A DNA stretch of 59,403 bases, from contig NZ_WBVT01000017.1 of the NCBI RefSeq assembly GCF_009193355.1, positions 1-59,403 on the forward strand, given 5' to 3'. The DNA is from Bifidobacterium leontopitheci (GTDB lineage: Bacteria > Actinomycetota > Actinomycetes > Actinomycetales > Bifidobacteriaceae). Below the pieces are notes generated by a model. It ran no database searches and was not told where the DNA came from. It saw only the letters and a program-made list of their open reading frames with translations. The position numbers and the translations under genes are program-made. Positions 7,666-19,200 of the stretch are shown piece after piece. How positions within the stretch are numbered: the stretch's first letter is position 1; the number at the start of each line of letters is the position of its first letter.

Positions 7666-9399
7666 ATGTCACTTGCAACCAAGTCGCGCGCCCGCCGGAT
7701 CACCTCGGTGCTGGCGGCGGCGGTCGCGGCGCTGATGCTCGCCGGATGCGGCGCCAGCAACAACAGCGCCACCAGCTCCACGCCCACCACCGTGGACGGC
7801 AGCCTCAACAAGATCGTCTACAAGGGCGACGCCTCCAAGAGCCCGGCCAAGGCCAACCAGCGCGACGACACGTTCGTCACCACTATCGGCACCCCGTCCG
7901 GCGTGTTCCTGCCCTACTTCCAGGACAACGGCTGGGACGGCAACGCCACGCAGCCGATCTTCAACTCGCTCGTCGTGGTCGACAACTCCGGCAACGTCAA
8001 GCCCGACCTCGCCGAGAAGTGGGACATCTCCAGCGACGGCCTGACCTACACGTACCACCTGCGCAAGGGCCTCAAGTTCTCGGACGGCAGCCCGCTGACC
8101 GCCAAGGACGTGGCCTTCACGCTCACCCTGCTCAACGACCCGGCCTACTCGGGCGGCGCCGACTTCACGAACATCGGCATCAAGGGCGTCGACGAGTACA
8201 AGAACGGCAACGCGAAGTCCATCTCCGGCATCAAGGTCGTGGACGACCAGACCATCACCATCGAGACCACGAAGGTCAACCCGCTCGCCCTGCAGACGCT
8301 CGGCGGCTCGGTCCTCTCCAAGGCCTACTACGGCAAGGACTACAAGAAGGGCAAGCTCGACTACCTCAAGGACCTCTACTCCAAGCCGATGGGCGACGGC
8401 CCCTACCAGCTGAGCAAGTACGTCGACGGCCAGGAGATCCGTTACAAGGCCAACAAGTACTACTACGGCGGCAAGCCGAAGATCGAGAACCTCATCTTCA
8501 AGGTCACGTCCAAGGACACCGCGCTCGCCAACTTCCAGAACGGCGAGACCGACGACGACAGCTTCACCCCCGATCAGGACAACCTCGACCAGCTCAAGTC
8601 CTTCGGCTTCGCGACGATCCGCGAATCCACCGTGCCGGACATCAGCGAGATCTGGCTGAACAACAAGAACGACATCCTCAAGGACAAGAAGGTGCGTCAG
8701 GCCCTCGTCTACGGCCTCGACCGTCAGCAGATCGTCGACGTCCAGCTCAAGGGCTTCGGCCAGGTCGCCAACGTCTACGCCGCCCCCACCCAGTGGTCCT
8801 ACACCGAAAAGGGCGTGCCGACCTACAAGTACAACGCCGACAAGGCCAAGAAGCTGCTTGACGAGGCCGGCTGGAGGGAAGGCTCGGACGGCATCCGCGT
8901 CAAGGACGGCAAGAAGCTGACCCTGCGCTATCTGACCAGCAAGAGCGACGATCCGGTCGTGCCGATCGCCACCGAGAACTACAAGGCCATCGGCGTCAAC
9001 TTCCAGCCGGAAGTGCTCGACGGCGACACCATCATCCAGCGCTGGACCCAGGGCGGCGACTGGGATATGGTCGGCGGCTTCCGCACCAACGGCCTGGTCG
9101 ACCCGGACGACGCCATCAACGAGTTCTACAGCACCAACACGAGCGTGAACCTCACCGGCTACGACAACGCCGAGGTCACCAAGCTCGCCAAGGAGGGCAT
9201 CGCCACCCAGGACAAGGACAAGCGCAAGGAGATCTACGCCGAACTGTACAAGAAGCTCGGCGAGGACGTCCCCACCATCCTCGTCTCCTACCGCCAGTCG
9301 CTGTCCGCCTGGAACGCCCGCATCAAGAACGCCGAGGACTTCAGCACCGGCTCCGGCGACAGCTCGCAGGCGCTCGCCAAGCTGGAGATCACGAAGTGA
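7666..9399 (+). CDS. Oligopeptide-type ABC transporter substrate-binding lipoprotein
   Basis: This is an extracellular solute-binding protein of family 5 (DppA/OppA type), which captures peptides or occasionally oligosaccharides for the importer encoded downstream. It has a signal peptide (SRARRITSVLAAAVAALML) and the lipobox LAGC, so it is a membrane-anchored lipoprotein. Typical SBP_bac_5 phrases follow: KPDLAEKWDISSDGLTYTYH, GLKFSDGSPLTAKDVAFTL, GDGPYQL and VRQALVYGLDRQQIV. It has 577 residues, in the usual range. The ATG at 7666 is preceded by AGAGGAAAG. It is the first gene of a four-gene operon with two permeases and a fused double ATPase, and is Lys/Asp-rich with no irregularities. Confidence 0.93.
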   Translation: MSLATKSRARRITSVLAAAVAALMLAGCGASNNSATSSTPTTVDGSLNKIVYKGDASKSPAKANQRDDTFVTTIGTPSGVFLPYFQDNGWDGNATQPIFNSLVVVDNSGNVKPDLAEKWDISSDGLTYTYHLRKGLKFSDGSPLTAKDVAFTLTLLNDPAYSGGADFTNIGIKGVDEYKNGNAKSISGIKVVDDQTITIETTKVNPLALQTLGGSVLSKAYYGKDYKKGKLDYLKDLYSKPMGDGPYQLSKYVDGQEIRYKANKYYYGGKPKIENLIFKVTSKDTALANFQNGETDDDSFTPDQDNLDQLKSFGFATIRESTVPDISEIWLNNKNDILKDKKVRQALVYGLDRQQIVDVQLKGFGQVANVYAAPTQWSYTEKGVPTYKYNADKAKKLLDEAGWREGSDGIRVKDGKKLTLRYLTSKSDDPVVPIATENYKAIGVNFQPEVLDGDTIIQRWTQGGDWDMVGGFRTNGLVDPDDAINEFYSTNTSVNLTGYDNAEVTKLAKEGIATQDKDKRKEIYAELYKKLGEDVPTILVSYRQSLSAWNARIKNAEDFSTGSGDSSQALAKLEITK

Positions 9400-9420
9400 C
9401 GGCCCCGGCCGGCTCAGGTC

Positions 9421-9481
9421 GGTCACGCTGACCGGTTGCGCTGACCGGTCACGCTGACCGCTTGCGCCGACCGGCCACGCC
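9421..9481. repeat. 13-bp tandem repeat after the binding-protein gene
   Basis: GGTCACGCTGACC, GGTTGCGCTGACC, GGTCACGCTGACC and GCTTGCGCCGACC follow one another, then a partial fifth unit. Each perfect unit is itself nearly palindromic. The repeat lies between the binding protein and the first permease, where a stable mRNA structure often lowers expression of the membrane genes relative to the binding protein. That role is inferred. Confidence 0.7.
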
Positions 9482-9665
9482 GCACGCCGCGGCACGCCCC
9501 CGCTGACGGATTCCACGTCGGCGGGGGCGCCTGCGTACGCCGGTGGCCCCCCGGTTCTGCGACGCGCGGCCCGCGCGGACTGACTCGAATCCGACCCCGC
9601 ACCCCGCTGCCCGTCCGGCAGCCGCGCTGCCGCGCACCCCGCACGGTCCTCCCCAAGGAAACCCC

Positions 9666-10637
9666 ATGCTCAAGTACACACTCAAACGCTTCGGCCAGAT
9701 GATCCTGATGATGTTCCTCCTCTCGATCCTGGTCTTCTTCCTCTTCGCGCTCATGCCCGGCGACTTCTTCTCCGGCAACCGCAAGCTCACCCCCACCCGT
9801 CTCGCCGAGCTGCGCGCGCTCTACGGGCTCGACAAGCCGCCGCTGCAGCGCTACTTCATCTGGCTCGGCAACGTGCTGCACGGCGACTTCGGCTGGTCGC
9901 TCAAATACAACGAGCCGGTCACCGACCTGCTCAAGACGTACATGTTCAACTCGTTCATCGTGGCGCTCGCCGCCATGGTCATCGCGTGGACCATCGCCGT
10001 GATCGTCGGCGTGTACTCGGCCACCCACCAGTATGCGTTCGTCGACAAGCTGGTCACGGTCATCGTGTTCGCGTCGCTGTCGTTCCCGTCGTTCTTCATC
10101 GGCCTGCTGGCGATCAAGTTCTTCGCCGTGGACCTCAAGTGGCTGCCGGTCGGCGGCATGATCGACACGGGCAGCAACAGCACGGGCCTCGCGTACGTGC
10201 TCGAGGTGGGTCGTCACATGATCCTGCCGGTGCTGATCCTCGCGTTCTTCTCGGCGGGCGGCCTCACGCGTTACTTCCGTTCCGGCATGCTCGACGTGCT
10301 GCGGCTCGACTTCGTGCGCTGCGCCCGCGCCCGCGGCATCAAGGAGCATGCGGTCGTGTACCGTCACGCGCTGCGCAACGCGCTGCTGCCGGCGATCACG
10401 CTGCTCGGCTTCGAGCTGCCCGGCCTGTTCTCCGGCGCGATCATCACCGAGCAGATCTTCGGCTGGCCGGGCATCGGCCCGATCCAGCTGGACGCCCTGA
10501 ACGCGCACGACTACGAGGTGCTGATGACGTGTACGCTGCTGCTGTCGTTCCTGACGATCCTCGGCAACTTCCTTGCGGACGTCATGTATTCGGTGGCCGA
10601 CCCGCGCGTGCGCCTCGCGCAGAAGGCTGAGGCGTGA
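9666..10637 (+). CDS. Oligopeptide-type ABC permease (DppB/OppB-like)
   Basis: This is one of the two channel subunits of the importer. It has 323 residues. The first helix (FGQMILMMFLLSILVFFLFAL) is followed by an extracellular loop with LYGLDKPPLQRYFIWLGNVL and then a five-helix BPD_transp_1 core. The cytoplasmic EAA loop reads RCARARGIKEHAVVYRHALR. The start at 9666 has AAGGAAACCCC just before it and gives the normal N-terminus MLKYTLKR; an earlier in-frame ATG at 9543 would add a Pro/Ala-rich stretch. The stop is one base before the next start, so translation is likely coupled. Confidence 0.93.
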   Translation: MLKYTLKRFGQMILMMFLLSILVFFLFALMPGDFFSGNRKLTPTRLAELRALYGLDKPPLQRYFIWLGNVLHGDFGWSLKYNEPVTDLLKTYMFNSFIVALAAMVIAWTIAVIVGVYSATHQYAFVDKLVTVIVFASLSFPSFFIGLLAIKFFAVDLKWLPVGGMIDTGSNSTGLAYVLEVGRHMILPVLILAFFSAGGLTRYFRSGMLDVLRLDFVRCARARGIKEHAVVYRHALRNALLPAITLLGFELPGLFSGAIITEQIFGWPGIGPIQLDALNAHDYEVLMTCTLLLSFLTILGNFLADVMYSVADPRVRLAQKAEA

Positions 10638-10638
10638 G

Positions 10639-11601
10639 ATGGCCGTCGTGAACGAGAAAGAGACAGGCACAACCGTGAAACAGTCTGTGAAACAGCCGGA
10701 TGGCAAGGCGGCGGCCCGCGCGAAGCGGCCGCTGCCGCTGTGGCGCCGCCACCTGCGCGACCTCATGCAGGTGCGCGCCGCCCGCATCGCCGTGTTCTTC
10801 CTGATCTTCATGCTGCTGTTCAGCTTCATCGGGCCGCTGTTCAGCCCGTACGGCCAGAACCAGCTCAATGTGCGCTTCGCCGAGCAGGCGCCGACCATCG
10901 ACCACTGGCTCGGCACCGACGACTACGGCCGTGACGTGCTGACCCGACTCATGTACGCCGGCCGCATCTCGATGACCATCGGCATCGCCTCGACGGTCTT
11001 GTCGATGGTGCTCGGCGCGCTCATCGGCGTCGCCTCCGGGTACTTCGGCGGCTGGATCGACGCGATCATCATGCGCTTCGCCGACCTGCTCATGTCGATC
11101 CCGAGCCTGCCGCTGCTCATCATCATGGCGGCGCTGCTCTCCGCGTTCGACGTACCGCCGGACACGCGCATCTACTATGTGATGGTCATGCTCAGCGTCA
11201 TCGGCTGGCCGGGCATCGCGCGCATGATCCGCGGCGAGGTGCTCTCCCTGCGCGAGGAGCTGTACATGAAAGCCACGGAGGCGCTCGGCCTGAGCACACG
11301 CTCGAGGCTCTTCCACCATCTCATGCCGAACGTGTACCCGCTGCTCATCGTGCAGACCACGCTGAGCGTCGCCGGCGGCATCCTCATGGAGTCCACGCTG
11401 AGCTTCCTCGGTCTGGGCGTCATGCCGCCGAACGCCTCATGGGGCAACATGATGGCCGTCGCCTCGAACCTCATGGACTTCCAGAAGCGTCCGTGGCTGT
11501 GGATCCCGCCGGGAACCGCGGTGTTCGTGACGGTCGTGTGCATCAACGTGCTCGGCGACCGCATCCGGGATGTCGTCGATCCCCGCGCGAAGGAGGCGTG
11601 A
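10639..11601 (+). CDS. Oligopeptide-type ABC permease (DppC/OppC-like)
   Basis: This is the second channel subunit (320 residues). It has a basic N-terminal cytoplasmic tail, a first helix (IAVFFLIFMLLFSFIGPLF), the family motif DHWLGTDDYGRDVLTRLMYAG and a transmembrane core ending IRDVVDPRAKEA. The EAA loop is present near EELYMKATEALGLSTRSRLF. The ATG lies one base after the preceding stop, and the stop is followed one base later by the ATPase start, showing tight operon packing. Confidence 0.93.
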   Translation: MAVVNEKETGTTVKQSVKQPDGKAAARAKRPLPLWRRHLRDLMQVRAARIAVFFLIFMLLFSFIGPLFSPYGQNQLNVRFAEQAPTIDHWLGTDDYGRDVLTRLMYAGRISMTIGIASTVLSMVLGALIGVASGYFGGWIDAIIMRFADLLMSIPSLPLLIIMAALLSAFDVPPDTRIYYVMVMLSVIGWPGIARMIRGEVLSLREELYMKATEALGLSTRSRLFHHLMPNVYPLLIVQTTLSVAGGILMESTLSFLGLGVMPPNASWGNMMAVASNLMDFQKRPWLWIPPGTAVFVTVVCINVLGDRIRDVVDPRAKEA

Positions 11602-11602
11602 C

Positions 11603-13909
<2,307 letters not shown>

Positions 13910-13966
13910 GTCTGAGGTGCGGTTGTGACTGAGTGAGGTTGCGCCCCTCCACCTCGATACAGTTCA

Positions 13967-14014
13967 GCGCAAGGATTTACGGAAATCAGCCTTGACCTCC
14001 GTAAATCCTTGCGC
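13967..14014. terminator. Hairpin terminator after the peptide transporter operon
   Basis: GCGCAAGGATTTACGGA (13967-13983) and its exact complement (13998-14014) form a 17-base perfect stem with a 14-base loop, 58 bases after the ATPase stop. A decayed relative of the left arm (TGCAAGGATTTACGG) occurs near 56779. Confidence 0.65.
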
Positions 14015-14084
14015 CGGAATAGATGACGACAGTGCGATGGAGACGGGGAGAACAACGAAACCATACACAGACATGTGCGGGTGC

Positions 14085-14152
14085 ATAGCAGTGAGGGGGT
14101 GTTTGTCACAGCGGGTAGCTACCCGCTGTGACAAACACCCCCTCACTGCTAT
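14085..14152. repeat. Perfect 68-bp palindrome
   Basis: Bases 14085-14118 are the exact reverse complement of 14119-14152, so the palindrome has no loop. The centre reads GCGGGTAGCTACCCGC and the outer arms begin ATAGCAGTGAGGGGGTG. It lies 22 bases from the rimM stop codon, between converging operons, and probably ends transcription from both sides, although no T-run follows. Confidence 0.9.
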
Positions 14153-14174
14153 CCGGTGCGGTTCGGCCGGCCGG

Positions 14175-14789
14175 TCAGATCCCCGGAATCAGGCCGCCCG
14201 GCGAGTCGATCGTCAGGTAGCCTTCCTCCAGATCGATGTCCGGCACCAGCTCGTCGACGAACGGCACCAATGCCGTCGATTCGGTCACCTCGCCGGTGGC
14301 CTCGTCACGAACCGGATTCGCGAGACGGATCTTGAGCAGCGACTGCGCGCCGTCGATCACGTCCACGACCTTGCCGACCACCTGCCCGTCCGGCAGACCC
14401 AGGCCGTTGCCGTCGGCGAGACGCGCCTCAAGCCCGACCAGATCCTTCGGATACCAGGCGTCCTCCTCGAGCATGTCCTCGGGGTCGTCCGGCTCGCCGA
14501 ACAGTTCCAGCCCGTTGACCGCCTCGGCGGCGTTACGGTCGCCCAGTCGGTCGAACTTCACGATCCAACGGTTGTTATGTGTGCGTGCATGCTCGACGAC
14601 GTATTCCTCGCCGCCGTCGCGCGTGTACAGCACGGAGTCGGGAGCGAACCGGTATTCCGGCTCGTCCGTGAAGAGGTACACATTGACTTCGCCTTTGAGT
14701 CCCTGTGCGCGGCCGATACGACAAACCCTCAGCAGTTCGCGCTGCTGAGGGCTGTCAGAGTGTTGCACTCGCTCCACGCCAGGGATCAC
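14175..14789 (-). CDS. rimM: Ribosome maturation factor RimM
   Basis: RimM binds ribosomal protein S19 and helps mature the head of the 30S subunit. The 204-residue product has the N-terminal beta-barrel (LLRVCRIGRAQGLKGEVNVY) and the C-terminal PRC-barrel (AWYPKDLVGLEARL, GKVVDVIDGAQSLLKIR, ALVPFVDELVPDIDLEEGYL). The likely start is the GTG at 14787-14789, which overlaps the preceding stop as GTGA, so translation is probably coupled to khpA. It is the last gene of a khpA-containing trio with rpsP; trmD, often next, is elsewhere. Confidence 0.93.
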   Translation of the reverse strand: MIPGVERVQHSDSPQQRELLRVCRIGRAQGLKGEVNVYLFTDEPEYRFAPDSVLYTRDGGEEYVVEHARTHNNRWIVKFDRLGDRNAAEAVNGLELFGEPDDPEDMLEEDAWYPKDLVGLEARLADGNGLGLPDGQVVGKVVDVIDGAQSLLKIRLANPVRDEATGEVTESTALVPFVDELVPDIDLEEGYLTIDSPGGLIPGI

Positions 14790-15019
14790 CTGCGCACATC
14801 CATGATGTCGACGCGCACCTTGTGGTCGGCCAGTGCCTGCACCACCGTGCGGATCGCATTGGCGGTACGGCCGCTGCGACCGATGACGCGTCCGATGTCC
14901 TCCGGGTTCACGCGCACGCGAATCAGCTCGCCGCGCGGGTTCTCGTGGGACTTGACCGACACGTCGTCGGGGAAGTCAACGATGTTCTTGATGAGGTGTT
15001 CCACAGCCTGCGCGAGCAT
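14786..15019 (-). CDS. khpA: KH-domain RNA-binding protein (KhpA/YlqC)
   Basis: This is a single KH domain of 77 residues, usually encoded between rpsP and rimM in Gram-positive bacteria, where it acts as a small RNA chaperone. The domain is visible as LIRVRVNPEDIGRVIGRSGR with the GxxG loop IGRSGR. I give the ATG at 15019 because family members start MLA...EHL; a GTG at 15025 overlapping the rpsP stop as GTGA is also possible and would add two residues. There is no separate ribosome-binding site, so coupling to rpsP is likely. Confidence 0.9.
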   Translation of the reverse strand: MLAQAVEHLIKNIVDFPDDVSVKSHENPRGELIRVRVNPEDIGRVIGRSGRTANAIRTVVQALADHKVRVDIMDVRR

Positions 15020-15021
15020 GA

Positions 15022-15477
15022 TCACTCAGCCTGCGCTTCCTCAGCGGTCTCCTCGGCGGGAGCCTCAGCGGCGGCGGCAGCCTCGGCCTCGGCCTTGGCC
15101 TTCGCCTCGGCTTCGGACTTGGCGGCCTTCAGCTTCTGGGCCTCGGCCTCGACGGCCTCGACACGGGCGGCGGCGTCCGGGCCGGCCTCCACGGTCTTCA
15201 GGGTGCCCTCGGCGCCGTCCAGGCCCTTGAACTTCTGCCAGTCACCGGTGATGTTCAGGAGCTTGAAGACGGGCTCGGACGGCTGAGCGCCGACGCCGAG
15301 CCAGTACTGGGCGCGCTCGGAGTTGATCTTGATGGTCGAAGGCTGGGTGTTCGGATCGTAGGTGCCGATCTCCTCGATGGACTTGCCGTCACGCTTGTTG
15401 CGGGAATCGGTGATGACCACGCGGTAGAAGGCGTAGAACTTCTTGCCCATGCGCTTCAGACGAATCTTGGTTGCCAA
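15022..15477 (-). CDS. rpsP: 30S ribosomal protein S16 with a long Ala/Glu tail
   Basis: S16 is a primary binder of 16S rRNA in the 30S body. The conserved part (about 85 residues) begins [20 protein letters not shown] and includes [18 protein letters not shown] and [17 protein letters not shown]. The 151-residue product then runs on into an Ala/Glu/Lys helical tail ending [10 protein letters not shown], as in other high-GC actinobacteria. The start codon is TTG (15475-15477), supported by AAGGAG seven bases upstream and by the conserved first residues. Two genes follow with GTGA-type overlaps. Confidence 0.95.
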   Translation of the reverse strand: MATKIRLKRMGKKFYAFYRVVITDSRNKRDGKSIEEIGTYDPNTQPSTIKINSERAQYWLGVGAQPSEPVFKLLNITGDWQKFKGLDGAEGTLKTVEAGPDAAARVEAVEAEAQKLKAAKSEAEAKAKAEAEAAAAAEAPAEETAEEAQAE

Positions 15478-15602
15478 AATGGCTCTCCTTGTAAACTAGG
15501 TGTGCGGATTTTCGATTGTGTGTGGGGCACCTCAACCGGAAACCCACGTGTTCCTCGTGCGATGCGGAATGAGAGGGCTCCACACCCACGAATAACCGGA
15601 AC

Positions 15603-15608
15603 ATTATA
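15603..15608 (-). promoter_or_regulatory. Candidate -10 of the rpsP operon
   Basis: On the minus strand the hexamer TATAAT occurs about 125 bases upstream of the rpsP start and is the only consensus -10 in this leader. No good -35 is visible. The leader between them is transcribed but shows no gene. Confidence 0.45.
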
Positions 15609-15664
15609 ACGCACAGGGGTGGATACCCGACACGCTGGACGTCGTCCCCTCCGAGCGTCGTCCC

Positions 15665-16147
15665 CGAGTACGTTCGGTTATGGCGTGAGTCGGCTGACGC
15701 CCTTGGCCCCCTCGGTGGAGGGGGCTGTCGGCGGAGCCGACTGGGGGAGCGTCACCCGCTTGCCCACATCACAACAAACCGTACTCATACACCCCTCTCC
15801 GAGTACGTTCCGTCAAGAAAATACAACCGACCGTACCCGACCGTCGTCCCCGGGTACGTTTCGTCGAAAAAATATGACGAACCGTACTCGTACGTTTCGT
15901 TAGAGTACGTTCCGTCAGGAAAATATAACCGACCGTACTCGTGCGTCGTCCCCGAGTACGTTTCGTCGAAAAAATATGACGAACCGTACCCGTACATCTC
16001 GTTAGAGTACGTTTCGTTGGGAAAATCTAACCGACCGTACTCGTACGTCTCGTCGGAGTACGTTTCGTTGGGGGAAAAATGACCGACCGTACTCGTACAC
16101 CCCTCTCCGAGTACGTTCCGTTGAAAACGTGCAACGGACCGTACTCG
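15665..16147. repeat. Tandem array of eight phased hairpins (array 2)
   Basis: Seven intact hairpins start at 15801, 15852, 15903, 15954, 16005, 16056 and 16109, an almost constant 51-base period. The arms are GAGTACGTTCCGT-like and ACCGACCGTACTCG-like, and the loops are A-rich on the plus strand. An eighth, first unit is split: its left arm is at about 15667-15685 and its right arm at about 15770-15786, with a GGCCCCCTC-type repeat between them. It is the same repeat as at 2542-2786 in inverted orientation. It fills the gap between the rpsP promoter and the next surface-protein gene. Confidence 0.9.
15702..15759 (+). repeat. GGCCCCCTC-type repeat inserted in array 2
   Basis: The repeat runs from CTTGGCCCCC through GGAGGGGGCTGTC and GACTGGGGGAGCGTCACCCGC. 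It separates the two arms of the first hairpin of the array, so it arrived after the array formed. Confidence 0.75.
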
Positions 16148-16257
16148 TCTGATATGGCGAGTTCGGCCTAAGTATCCGCTCGCGTCGCATGTCGTCTACC
16201 TGCCGTTCGCTTTCCGCTCCTAGCGTCGGTGACGGAAGTCAATGAAAGAGGAGTGTC

Positions 16258-19200
16258 ATGACTGAAATCACCGAAACAGAGACGTCGGGCGGCACGTCGG
16301 ACGTCACGTCCGGCGTGCTGCAGGACGCGTCCGCGCTGCCGCCGCGTCGTCGTATCGGCCTGCTGCCGCGCATCGCCGCCGCGCTCGCCGCGATCGCCAC
16401 GACGGCCACGTTCGCGGCCGGTCCGGCCGCCGCGTTCGCCGCCGGCCGCACGCAGGTGCCGCCCGAACTGCAGGATGCGCAGAACTCGCTCGAGGTCAAG
16501 CCGAACTTCGGCGGCCTCGGCAAGACGTCCGCCAAGTCGCGCGCGGCCACCGGCTTCGCGCAGACGCAAGCCGACAGCGGCAAGCGGAACGAAGCCGCCG
16601 CCGCGAACACGGTCGACGGCATGGTCCTCGACCAGAACGGCCAGGCGATCGTCAACGACCTCAAGGTCACCGACATCGCGCCCGGCCTGCGGCACTACTC
16701 GTTCGAGCGCATCAGCGCCGAGGGCCGCCAGCCGATCAACATCCTCAAGGCCACAATCGGCAAGGATACGGTCTCGCTCAAGTACCTCAACCCCGGCACC
16801 GTGAGCGGCACGGGCGCGACCGTCAGCGACATGACCGACTCGGCGAAGGCGGTCGGCGGCGTGAACCTCGATCATTTCGACATCAACAACAGCGCCGCGT
16901 CGGGCGGCTGGGGCATCTCCGGCGGCAAGCTCGTCAAATCCGGCGACCCCGGTAACGACACGGTCCTCGGCGAGGGCGCCGACGGTCTGGCAAGGCTCGT
17001 CAACCTCACGCTCAAGGGCGAGGCGACCATCACCGCCGCCGCGAACAGCGCCGCCACCCCCGCCAAGCTCCCCATCAACCGCGTGAACGTCGCGTTCGCC
17101 AACGCGGGCGAAACCGTGCTGTTCAACGCGCAGTGGGGCGCGTACAACCGCGGCCGGTTCCTCGCCGGCGCGAAGGGCGTCGAGGTCACCATCGGCAAGG
17201 ACGGTGTGGTCACGTCCGTCGGCGAGCCGGCGGAAGGCCAGCTGCCGGACGGCGTGGAGACGCTCGACGCGGCCGCCGACTCCGACGCGGGCCGCACGCT
17301 CGCCGCCGTGAAGGTCGGCGACAAGGTGGCCGTCAGCTACGATTTCGACCGTTCGATGGGCGACCTCAAGGAGGCCGGCGGCGTGTGGCAGAGCCTGATC
17401 AGCGCCGGCCAGTCCGTCGCCTTCGACCCGAACGACACGTTCGCCACCGGCCGCAACCCGCGCACGATGCTCGGCGTCAGCCAGGACGGCAAGACCGTGT
17501 TCTACGTGGTCGCCGACGGCCGTGCGGACAACGCGGTCGGCATGACGTTCGCCGACGAGATCTCGCTCATGCACGACCTCGGCGCGTGGGACGCCGTGAA
17601 CGTCGACGGCGGCGGCTCCTCGCAGATGAACGTGCGCGAGCCCGGCGACGAGAAGTCCACCGTGCAGAACCAGCCGTCCGACGGCCACGAACGTCTCGAC
17701 GGTGACGGTCTCGGCTTCGTGCTCGCCAAGCCGGCCTCCGGCAAGGCGAGCGGCATCGCCGTGCAGGCCGCGTCCAGCAGCGCGCAGGCGTTGCGCGTCT
17801 TCCCCGGACTGCATCGCACACTGACCGCCAAGCCGTATGACGAGACGCGCAGCGCCGCCAAGACCGACGTCACGTGGGCTGCGGCGACGGCCGCCGGCGC
17901 GCGCGGCAAGGTCACCGTCTCCGCGGACGGCGTCGTCGCCGGCGTCGACACCGGCGCGGCGACCGTCACCGCGACCGCGACGACGAACAGCAAGGCGACC
18001 GGCAGCGTGAACGTCGACGTACTCGGCAAGCTCACGCGGCTCACCGCCTCGGACAGCGTCATCTCGCTCACCGGCAAGGACGCGGCCGCCACGCTCGCTC
18101 TCGTCGGCCACGACGGCAACGGCTTCTCGGCACCCGTCGAGGCGCGCGACGCGAAAGTCACCGGCAGCAAGGACGACCTTGTGCGCATCGACCAGGCCGC
18201 CGACGGCTCGCTCAAGCTCACCGCGGTCGGCGACAGCGGCAGCGAGACGCTCGGCTTCGACGTCGACGGCGTGAAGGTGCAGGTCGCCGTCACCGTCGGC
18301 CTCGTCGACAAGCCGATCGTGAACATCGGCGACGTGTTCGACAAGGACAACTGGTACGTCTCCGGCGCACGGTACAAGAGCGCGAGCGTCGTCAAGGCGG
18401 TCGGCCACGACGGCAAGAGCGAATCCGGTGAGAAGATCACGTACGACTTCTCCGGCGAGACGCGCACCCGCACCGCCAACACCTGGCCGAAGGGCGAAGG
18501 CAAGGGGTACGCGATCCCCGGCCAGCCGAAGATCGTCAAAGTGTGGGCGAAAGGCTCCACGACCACCGGCAACAACCCGCAGACCTACATCGGCTTCAGC
18601 GACGCGAACGGCAACATGAAGTTCGTCTACGGCGACCGGCTGCCCGGCGACTGGGCGCAGCTGAGCTACACGATCCCCGAAGGCACCGCCTACCCGATCA
18701 AACTCGAAGGCCTGTCGATCTGGGACACCGGCGCCAACCAGCCGGTCGGCGAAGCCTGGTTCGACGCGCCGAGCGCGCAGGTCGCGCCCGACGTCGAACT
18801 GCCCGCACGCCAGCTGACCGAGGACCACACAGTGATTCGTCAGTCCGGCGCGACCGACGGCAAGCCGCAGCGCATCGCCATCCTCTCCGACGCGCAGTTC
18901 GTGGCGCGCGACCCGAACAGCGTGCAGGCGAACGGCGCCCGCGCCGCGCTCAAGGAGATCGTCGCCGCCAAGCCGGACGCGCTGTTCATCGTCGGCGACC
19001 TCGTGGACGAAGCCTCGGAGGCCGACTTCCAGCTCGCCAAGCAGATCCTGGACGAAGGGCTCAAGGACGCCACGTTCCCCTGGTACTACGTGCCCGGCAA
19101 CCATGAGGTGATGGGCTCCACGATCGACAACTTCAAGAAGGCGGCGCTCGGCGGCTTCGAGGGCGCGACCAGCGGCCACGTCGACATCGGCGGCACGCGG

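Noticed and set aside
15022..15477. rpsP annotated from a downstream ATG
   Set aside because: The conserved S16 N-terminus begins at the TTG, which has a well-placed AAGGAG; a later ATG would remove conserved residues.
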